From NCBI GenBank assembly GCA_025594325.1, contig JANHCV010000004.1, positions 62,001 through 126,000 of the forward strand: a stretch of 64,000 nt of DNA. The letters are read 5' to 3'. Shown piece after piece: positions 57,182-64,000 of the stretch (the first letter of the stretch is position 1; the number at the start of each line of letters is the position of its first letter). A program made the position numbers and the translations under genes. Below the pieces are notes generated by a model that was not told the DNA's origin, ran no database searches, and saw only the letters and a list, made by a program, of their open reading frames with translations. The DNA is from Blastocladiella emersonii ATCC 22665. Lineage: Eukaryota > Blastocladiomycota > Blastocladiomycetes > Blastocladiales > Blastocladiaceae.

Positions 57182-58672
57182 ATGTATCGCTTTTCACGAC
57201 TTTCTCGGCTCACACGTGCACCGGTCCTTGCTCGCGTCGCTCGGCTCGCGTCGCCGATTGTGGCTCAAGCTGTCCAGCTGCAGGCTGGCGCGCTCTCCCG
57301 CCGCCATGCGCTGCCTCACCAACACTTTGTCCGCTTCGCGACGACGACTGCCCAGCAGACTCCCGTCGCTTCCGAACTTCTCCTTGACCTGGAGCACGTT
57401 GGCACAGCCATCAACGTTTATCACGCTGCAGGCTTCGAGAAGGAGAAGGCTGTCAAGAACCTGTCGTGGCTCAACGACGCCTCCAAGTGCACGCCCGCTG
57501 CCTTTGACGCTTTGTTGGACGAGTTTGCCAAGCTTCCATCGTGGGCCGACTCGGTCGACGACGAGTGGTGCAACGGCGTGAACGAGGCCGTCCTGCGCCT
57601 CGTCAAGCTCGAGGGCATCAAGGACATTGCCGCGTCGCGCCCGGATCTCATTACCAAGCTTGCCATCATCGCTGGCAAACGTCGCCTTGAGAACGATGCC
57701 GTGCGCGCAGTCGTCGATCTGGTCGCCGCGGCAGGTAATCGCGCCGAAGCCATCCTTCCGCTCTACGCCGAGGTGTACCGGACCTTGGGCCCATCGCCCG
57801 TCAAGACCATGGCCGCGGCCGCGGTCGGCCTGACGCCGCTCGACCGCGTCCGGATCGAGGCCACGACTACTTATGATGACGCGCGCGTCCGTCAGATCGT
57901 GGACCGCGCGGTGGCCGACGGTCTTATTTCGCACAAGTGGGCGGACCCGGTCCTCAACTTTGCCCAGATTGACGTGATTCACGACCCCGCGGTGCCTTAT
58001 TCGTTCCGCCGCCTTGAGAAGATGGTCGCGGCGAAGCTCAAGGAGGCTCCTGGTTCGCGCAACAGCGTTGCTCTCACGCGCGAGATGTTTTCCATGTTCG
58101 GGTACTGCGCAAACAACGAGTTGCGCCACACGTTCTACGATGCTAATCAGGCGGCAGTGCTTGCCGGGCGGGTCGGGCTCGATCTGACGACCCGTGCCAA
58201 GTATCAAATGTCGAATACGTCCTCGGCCAGCACCGAGCTCAACGAGATCGCCCTCCATTATCTCGGCGAACGTGGTGACAAGCTTCCCGTCGTCTCGTGG
58301 CGCGTGCTTGTCGCGGTCATGGACGCCCACCTCTATTCTAAGGGGATCAGGGACTACGGCAAGCTCGACGATCTCCATCGACATGCTCTTTCGCTTCAAC
58401 ACCCGAACGTGCTCACCCCTGAGTACTACCACTACTTCGTAACTTGGATCAAGCTCCAGCATGTCCATGCTAACAATAAGCAGCACGAGGAGGAGCGAGA
58501 GTTCGACGAGTGGTGCGTCTCGGAAGCCGTTCGACTTGTGGACGAGATGCTCGGTCTTGGTATCCAGCCGCTCGACGCGACGATCAATTTTCTGGCGAAG
58601 CTTGGGCACGAGGCTGACTTCCCGCAGCTGCTCGAGGCGGCCTCCCGCTGCCGCGCGAAGCTCGCCACTTGA
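57182..58672 (+). CDS. Unrecognised protein, probably mitochondrial
   Basis: A single-exon frame of 496 aa. The first ~50 residues are rich in Arg, Ser, Ala and Leu with no acidic residue (MYRFSRLSRLTRAPVLARVA), a good mitochondrial presequence. The rest is mostly helical, with repeated Leu/Ala-rich segments separated at helix-pair spacing, for example LLDEFAKLPSWADSVDDEW, PLYAEVYRTLG and AVRLVDEMLGLGIQPLDATI. The last resembles a PPR-type repeat, so an organelle RNA-binding or helical-repeat role is possible but unproven. Lower GC and more A/T-ending codons than neighbouring genes. It sits in the unique spacer between the two arms of the inverted repeat. An ATG directly follows a CAAAACCAAACC leader. 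Confidence 0.6.
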   Translation: MYRFSRLSRLTRAPVLARVARLASPIVAQAVQLQAGALSRRHALPHQHFVRFATTTAQQTPVASELLLDLEHVGTAINVYHAAGFEKEKAVKNLSWLNDASKCTPAAFDALLDEFAKLPSWADSVDDEWCNGVNEAVLRLVKLEGIKDIAASRPDLITKLAIIAGKRRLENDAVRAVVDLVAAAGNRAEAILPLYAEVYRTLGPSPVKTMAAAAVGLTPLDRVRIEATTTYDDARVRQIVDRAVADGLISHKWADPVLNFAQIDVIHDPAVPYSFRRLEKMVAAKLKEAPGSRNSVALTREMFSMFGYCANNELRHTFYDANQAAVLAGRVGLDLTTRAKYQMSNTSSASTELNEIALHYLGERGDKLPVVSWRVLVAVMDAHLYSKGIRDYGKLDDLHRHALSLQHPNVLTPEYYHYFVTWIKLQHVHANNKQHEEEREFDEWCVSEAVRLVDEMLGLGIQPLDATINFLAKLGHEADFPQLLEAASRCRAKLAT

Positions 58673-59195
58673 AATGGACGCGAATTATGTTCAACAATGT
58701 GATGTTAATTGTTTGCTGTTATATAATGGGTTTTCTTGTTGATGATACGAATCAAGTCTCGCTTGTTGCAATGGTATAATGTTCGTCGTCGACTTCGTGA
58801 GTGGGCCGCGCCGTTGCAGCGTTGGTCGGCTTGCGGGAACACCTCTCGCGCGACGCGCTCCTGACCGTTGGATCACGGCTCCAATCAACGCAGTGTTTGG
58901 CTTACAAAGTCGCGTTCAAAGTGGATCAAACCCTTTCGCTGGTCCATTTCTCTGCCGTGTACATCGGTGTGTCGCGCAGGCGGGTCAGAAGCGGCGTGGT
59001 TGATGTAAGCGAACAAGGAGCAGGGAGCACCACGGCGGCGCGGAAGTTCAAGCTCGATTCGCTGCGACAGTCGGTGACCGTGGCCATCGTCGGCGCGAAG
59101 TCCAAGATCGCGTCGCTCAAGGAGATCACGGGCGCCAGCCACCGCGCGGCCATCAAGCGCGCGCGCTCGAACCGATCAAGGACCCGCCTGCGCGA
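58673..59195. other. Intergenic between the spacer gene and the right repeat arm
   Basis: The first ~130 bases are A/T-rich and hold the 3' end of the gene at 57182. Around 59040-59170 the plus strand encodes a basic coding-like stretch (VAIVGAKSKIASLKEITGAS) with no start or partner exon. It may be another gene relic, cut by the repeat boundary at 59196. Confidence 0.4.
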
Positions 59196-59396
59196 AGGGG
59201 TACTGTAGTGGTGCTGCGCTCCCCCCCCTGACGCGGGTCGAGGGGCTCGCCGGACGCGTCGATTTATCACGTGACGGGCGTGAGAGATGAGACACGTCGA
59301 TCGCCGCGCGAGCGTGACGCGACCCACGCTCGTCGCATTACAAGGCGTGCTCAAGACGACTTAAGGTACCGCGTGGGTGGCGACTGAATCAAAAAA

Positions 59397-59837
59397 AAAC
59401 TCGTTCTTCGCGACCGTGTCAATGTGCTTGATCCAGGGCGTGACGCAAAGCTGCGTGCGATGCGAGCCGTCGGACGACCGCAGCGCCAACGCGCCAGCGA
59501 ACTGCTTGGTCATGCGAACCGTCGTCGCGTCGAGGGTCGCCAGGTCCGGGTGCGTGGCCAACGTGAGCCACGCCATCGCTCGAGCAAGTCGTCGACCGCG
59601 TGCGTTCAGCAAAGCCTTACCGTCTTGCTCTGTTGGACCATGCGCGTATCCGCCGACATGGCGAGCAGCCCGTGAGCCGCGACTTGGCCGCCTCAAACAA
59701 CTTGGCTGCCACTCGCGACTCGGCGGCGGGCAGCGACGGCGACGCGGACCCGTCGATCGAGAGCGAGGGGAGACCGACCATGCGCATGGCCCTCCGCAGC
59801 GACGCGTCAAAGGTGCGGCCGATGCACACCGTGGCAG
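59397..59837 (-). pseudogene. CPA2-derived pseudogene fragment (right arm)
   Basis: Mirror of the fragment at 56355-56795, with the same insertions and deletion. The decay therefore preceded the inverted duplication. Confidence 0.85.
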
Positions 59838-60167
59838 ACTTGGCAAAGCGGGTCGACGCTCATCATGTTGCACACAACGATTCAGCCAGCCAGTTCGTCT
59901 AATCTAGGCGCGGTGGACAACCTTGTTCGACTCTCAAGTCCTCCTGGCAGTCGCAGCGAGGGTCGGGTTCACAGAAGGACTTCCATGTATGTTTTTCTTC
60001 AAACGCTCGCTGGAGGACGGCTTCACGTCGAATGACGACGATCAGACCCGTCTCACCAGAAGATCAGGAGGAACAGGAGGAGGAGGAGGAACTCGAGAGA
60101 GACAAACTGCGTGCTCGGCGGGTCATTCTTGGTGGGCGGGTCGTAGCGGTAGCGGTGTCCCAGGAAC

Positions 60168-60324
60168 TTAGAGCTGGCCCGAGGCGGCGACGGCGATCTT
60201 GGCCGAGGTGCGGCCCGACGAGCTGCCGTACGACTCGATCGTCTTCACGACGTCCTGGCCCTCGATAACGGAGCCGAACACGACATGCTTGCCATCGAGC
60301 CAGGCCGTCTTGGTCGTGGTGATG
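60168..60324 (-). pseudogene. Truncated cyclophilin 3' fragment
   Basis: Encodes [17 protein letters not shown] through the natural stop, identical to the end of the cyclophilin gene. Nothing upstream continues the gene, so it is not functional. Confidence 0.92.
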
Positions 60325-60369
60325 TGTCGCGCCTGCACGACGCGTAACAATAGCTGCGATAACAAGCGT

Positions 60370-61515
60370 TTATTTCCGCCGTGCTAGGTCAAGCAGTGAC
60401 GGAACGTTGGGGTATTGGACAATGAGGTCGTAAGTCGCCATGTTCCAAGGCGATCGGGCAAAGGACACCGCTTCGTGAATCAGGGTACTCGCGAGGTCCT
60501 CTCGGCCGTTCAAGACTCGTGCGACGTCGCCGATACAGTCCTGGGATTGCGGGCTAGACGCCCTAATTGAGTGAGTTGCCGAACCGCGCGACGGGTTTGC
60601 TGTAGCAGAGCCAAGAACGCGTTGAACGACAAGATTTACGAGCGTCCGATCCATCTTCGCGTGCGAGACTGGACTCGAGGTAGACCCGCAATCGACGATG
60701 CGCGGTTGACCGAGAAGAATAGCGCCGTACACGGCATCGAGGTCGCGCTCGAGCCAAGCCGCAACCTTGGCGTGGACTCGTGGAGCGAGGCGCGAGGAAC
60801 CGTCCGTTGCACTTCCCCACGTCTGCCACTGCGTATCTGGCGAGCTCCCAACATGCGGGGCGCGCGCACCGCGGAGATAGACGAGCTCTCGGCGACAGAA
60901 TGCCAGGTGCGCCCGCTCAGTGGGATCGAGCGCCCGCCATATGGGGTCATCCACTGGATTGTGTGAGGCGGCACCAGTATTGAAATCCTGCGCTGTCGCT
61001 CCGGCTGCTCGACGTCGGGCAGGAGAAGGTCGAGCAGACTCGGATTTAGGTGCAACAGTACGCGGCAAACGCCAGCGAACGGGCGGAAGGTCGAGCTCGG
61101 CGGCGTCGCGCGAGGTGTCGCGAAGCGTTCCCTCCTCGAACGGCGCCTTGCACAGAGGACATAGCGGAGTTTGAAGATGAGACGGCACATTCCGAGAAGC
61201 CGGCCGGGAGTAAGGGTGGGCGCGAGCGCGCGAGGCCGAGGCCGGCGGGTTTGGGGCGCGATACATAGAAGCCACGGCCCAGTCTTCGATGCACGGGCGG
61301 CAGAACGTGTGGCCGCACGGCAGGACGACGGTGCTCGAGTCCAAGTCAAAGTCGACGGTCAAGCACACGGGGCACATGGTCCGCGCCGGGCCGGCTGGGT
61401 CGGCGGTCCCCGAGGCCGCAGCGGAGACGCGACTTGGCGACCCGTCGCGCACGTCATTGCAGGGACTGCCGAAGGTCTCCTGGGAGGGCTCTGCCCGCTG
61501 TCCATTCGATGCCAT
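60370..61515 (-). CDS. RING-finger protein
   Basis: A single exon of 381 aa, starting [18 protein letters not shown]3HC4 RING finger lies at about residues 45-125: [13 protein letters not shown], then [15 protein letters not shown], then after a long Ala/Pro/Ser-rich loop [11 protein letters not shown]. The long loop before the last Cys pair is unusual. The remaining ~250 residues are unrecognised and contain [20 protein letters not shown] and a helical C-terminus ending SLLDLARRK. Most RING proteins are ubiquitin E3 ligases; the substrate is unknown. It is divergent from the nibrin gene, 153 bases apart, so the two probably share a promoter. Its stop codon is only 46 bases from the right arm of the inverted repeat. 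Confidence 0.8.
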   Translation of the reverse strand: MASNGQRAEPSQETFGSPCNDVRDGSPSRVSAAASGTADPAGPARTMCPVCLTVDFDLDSSTVVLPCGHTFCRPCIEDWAVASMYRAPNPPASASRARAHPYSRPASRNVPSHLQTPLCPLCKAPFEEGTLRDTSRDAAELDLPPVRWRLPRTVAPKSESARPSPARRRAAGATAQDFNTGAASHNPVDDPIWRALDPTERAHLAFCRRELVYLRGARAPHVGSSPDTQWQTWGSATDGSSRLAPRVHAKVAAWLERDLDAVYGAILLGQPRIVDCGSTSSPVSHAKMDRTLVNLVVQRVLGSATANPSRGSATHSIRASSPQSQDCIGDVARVLNGREDLASTLIHEAVSFARSPWNMATYDLIVQYPNVPSLLDLARRK

Positions 61516-61668
61516 GGTTGCAAGGGAGCGCGAGCGCGGCGCCGCCAGCGTCGTCGAGTCACACGCGCCCGTCGCGCTGCCCACGCGCGTCGACTTGGGC
61601 AGCGCTCCCTCTCCCCGCGAGCCCGACCCTGCGCTGAACCGCGGCAGCTTCCATGAAAACTTGATGCA

Positions 61669-64000
61669 ATGTGGTTCATCTTCGGCGAAAAGGACGACAA
61701 GTGGGACAATGGCCGTACGTTCGGTTCCTCGTTGCACGGGCCGATCCCGCACCGCGGCGAGACCGCTGGCGGCCGGCGAGGACTGGCCGGCCGGCCCGCA
61801 GTGCCCGGCAAACTCGTGAGCCCGTGGACGGACGGCTGACTGTCCTCGGCTCGCGCCTGATAGCGACCTTCATTCCGCTTGAATGCGAGTCGTCGATCGA
61901 TTTCGGGCGCAAGTCCGGCCCCATGCTGCGCACCGAGGACAAGGGCGTCTCCAAGGTCCAGTTTCGCCTCGCTGTCGGCGAGTGCGACCCGCGGAACTTG
62001 GTGCGCTTCCTCCGGCCAAAGTGACGCGTAAAGCGGACACTCATCGCTGGCGACCAATCACCGCGCGCGCACCCTCACCTGTAGGCGCTGAACGGCACGG
62101 GAGTACCGCAGTATCCTCGCGTGTCTGTGGAGGATCTGAGCAGAAAGAGTACTTTTCTCAACGGCGCCGTGGTGCCGCCCGACGAGCGCCGGTATGCTGT
62201 CGCGCCAGTCAACGAGCTCCTGATCGGCAAGTTCCAGTGCTCGATGCTCATCATCCACGTCTCGGTCGTGTTTCTTCTCGACGAGTCTGTCCTCGGCGTC
62301 GCCGGTGTCGCGCAGGTCGTCGAGCTGGCCAAGAAGATTGGCGCCAAGATTGCCCCCGAGTGGTCGCCCGCGTGCACCCACGTCGTGTCTGCGCCAACGA
62401 GCTCGGCGTCGCCGCTGTTCACCCTCGCCCGCGTCAAGGGCATGTCCGTGGTCTCGCTTGACTGGATCAACCAGCTTGCCGGCAGCGTTGCCGCGGTCTA
62501 CCCGTACACGCACGCGACGCCGCAGGAAGAGATCCAGGTGTGGATGAAGCCGGCCGACATTCGCGCCGCGACCGCGCCACTTGCGCACAGCCGGATCCTT
62601 GCCTCGCACACGATTGTCCTCACGCCCGATGCGGTCGCCGCCATTGGCGAGAGCCAGGTCCCCGTTTTCGGCCAGGTGCTGCGCCATTTCGGCGGATCCG
62701 ACCCAGTGATGGCCACTTCGGCCACGGCTCCGACAGGCGTCCCGATCCACGTCGGCACCACCTCGACCTGCAGCGTCCCCTCGGCGACTCGCTACACCAC
62801 CCTGTCCGCCTTTTTGGACGGGCTCCTCGCCAACCAGGTGACGTCTACCGTGGTCCGTGGCGGACTCGGCGCCACGCAGGGAACCGCTGCTGGGTCGGCA
62901 CCTCGCCTCGCTCCGCGCCCGGCGGGCATCACCACCCCCGGCGCAACCCCGATCGCGTCATCCTCCGCATTCGGAAGCGTCCTCGACGACATCTTTCACA
63001 ACGCCATGTCGGGCTCCGCGCGGCCGGCAGCGACCCAGGCGCGGGGTTCCAGTTTGGCGCCCCGCCGCGCGACGCAGGCCCAGCCCAGCGCTGGCACAGG
63101 CACGGGCGCCCTTTTTGCTCTCGGCGACCTGTTCAGCCGCGCGTCGGCTTCGGCTTCGTCCTCGCTTCGCCCCGAAAACTCGCTTCGGCAGCAGGGCTCG
63201 CAGCCGCCACGACCTGGCACGCGCGAGACCTCGCGCGCGTCCACTGCTACGGGACAGACCGGTGCCGGTACCGCGCGGCCGGGCACGACGCGTACTCGCG
63301 CCGCACCCATCTCGAGCCTGTACGGCACCGAGGTGCGGCTCGAGCAACTCGGGATCCCGCAGCCGGCGGCACCCGCGGCTCCACCGGCGCCTGCTCCCGA
63401 ACCGACCAGCGCGGCGACCCCCGCACCGAGTACTTCCTCGTCGCAGATCCCCGCACCCAACGATGTTGAGTCGGCGGGCGCGACCGAGGGCGAACCCGCG
63501 GCGGCTACAGGTGCGGCGGGTTCGGCATCGCAGGCTCGCGCGACGATCCCGTCGCCCGAACCGGAACCCGACTCGGCGGCCGCGACCCCGGCTCCGTCCG
63601 CGCCCGCACCGAGCGAGGAGTCGCAGGCCATTGACCCCGACGTCGATCCCGAGACGCTCTCGGGCCTGCTGCGCGTGTCGTACGTCAAGCTCGTCGTCGA
63701 TCCCGCCACGTCGACCACCACGGCGTGCCGCCCGGGCTACGTCAACGCGTACCCGGCCTCGCAGGCAGCGGCGGCGGGCAGCGCGGGCGTGTCGTCGCAG
63801 GATGGCGGGAGCGCGACACTCGACTCGTCGCAGCGGTGGGCGGGCCGGCGCAACTTCAAGCGGTTCCGCAAGTCGCAGGCGCCGAACCCGCTGCTCAAGG
63901 TGATCCTGCCGCTCGGTCTCATCGCCAACGTCCCGATCAACGGCGGGGGCAGCGACAGCGACGAGGACGAGCTCGGCAGCGCGGCACGCCGGCGCCGACG
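61669..64000 (+). CDS. NBS1: Nibrin (NBS1/Xrs2-like), 3' end outside window
   Basis: Regulatory subunit of the MRE11-RAD50-NBS1 complex that senses DNA double-strand breaks. Exons 61669-61714, 61864-62000 and 62085 to beyond 64000 are joined by introns of 149 and 84 nt in phase. An FHA domain (~residues 1-110) starts MWFIFGEKDD and has the FGRKSG loop, GVSKVQFRLAVG and STFLNG in the positions of nibrin's GRK, S-R-H and T-NG motifs. A BRCT domain (~120-215) has ELAKKIGAKIAPEW, THVVSA and GMSVVSLDWINQL. A second, divergent BRCT-like region is likely at ~240-300. A long Ala/Ser/Pro/Thr-rich linker follows. Near the right edge, GRRNFKRFRK matches the conserved C-terminal NFKxFxK motif of the MRE11-binding region. 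The distal FxF/Y-type ATM-binding end is beyond the window. Confidence 0.88.

Larger units (their letters stand above)
59196..60324 (-). repeat. Inverted repeat, right arm (1129 bp)
   Basis: Mirror copy of 55871-56996. It begins in unrelated sequence at 59196 and ends inside cyclophilin exon 5 sequence at 60324. The upstream cyclophilin exons are missing on this side, so this arm is the derived copy. Confidence 0.93.

Noticed and set aside
55871-60324. Inverted repeat as terminal repeats of a DNA transposon
   Set aside because: The arms consist of cyclophilin exon and CPA2 fragment sequence, the central gene is not a transposase, and no target-site duplication was recognised.
1-64000. tRNA, rRNA genes, CRISPR arrays, complete transposons
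   Set aside because: No cloverleaf-type tRNA, rRNA core sequence, spaced direct-repeat array, reverse transcriptase or transposase reading was recognised on either strand by eye. Small or degenerate RNAs could be missed.

Overview
The window is nuclear DNA from a GC-rich eukaryote, almost certainly a fungus. Nearly every multi-exon gene splits into exons joined by short introns (mostly 55-82 nt). Donors are typically GTACG or GTGCG, a CTGAC/CTAAC-type branch site usually precedes the AG, and the joins keep frame. The gene set is fungal: a mitochondrial-type arginine CPSase large chain, Vsb1-like SulP transporter, NMA111 protease, ThrE/Prm10-family transporter, MATA_HMG-type HMG box and a DUF4470 protein. 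Single-chain ATP-citrate lyase argues against a typical ascomycete. The large beta-helix/Cys-rich/multi-TM receptor-like gene points to an early-diverging, possibly zoosporic (chytrid-like) lineage. The lineage is inference; a very GC-rich chytrid-type genome would fit.

Layout. 1-7462: CPA2-like gene (leftward, cut by the window start) divergent from a Vsb1-like SulP transporter. 7593-15486: leftward DUF4470 protein, SSS-family symporter and an RS-rich protein. 15701-20222: NMA111/HtrA-like protease. 20301-22390: leftward ThrE-family transporter. 22968-28265: a 1726-aa protein with an MLKL-like helical region, a pseudokinase and Sel1/TPR-like repeats. 28557-29062: small HMG-box gene with an apparent frameshift. 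30471-34178: ATP-citrate lyase. 34828-37054: Mei2-like RRM protein. 38751-39883: G-protein alpha subunit behind a long C-rich leader region. 40955-45520: nine-exon beta-helix/multi-TM protein.

45521-50196 is gene-poor, with fragmentary coding-like stretches and an isolated leftward TATA box. 50197-52031 holds an unrecognised membrane-anchored gene with frame breaks, and 52967-54069 an unrecognised leftward gene. From about 54.2 to 60.3 kb the sequence is a mosaic: a relic of the beta-helix gene, cyclophilin A, then a nearly perfect 1.13-kb inverted repeat. The repeat carries the cyclophilin 3' end and a decayed piece of the CPA2 gene, and flanks a mitochondrial-type protein gene. The window ends with a RING-finger gene divergent from the 5' part of nibrin (NBS1).

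Functionally most genes are independent housekeeping or signalling genes. Two local links stand out: arginine synthesis facing a putative vacuolar arginine transporter, and the reuse of fragments of genes in this same window as relics at 54-60 kb.
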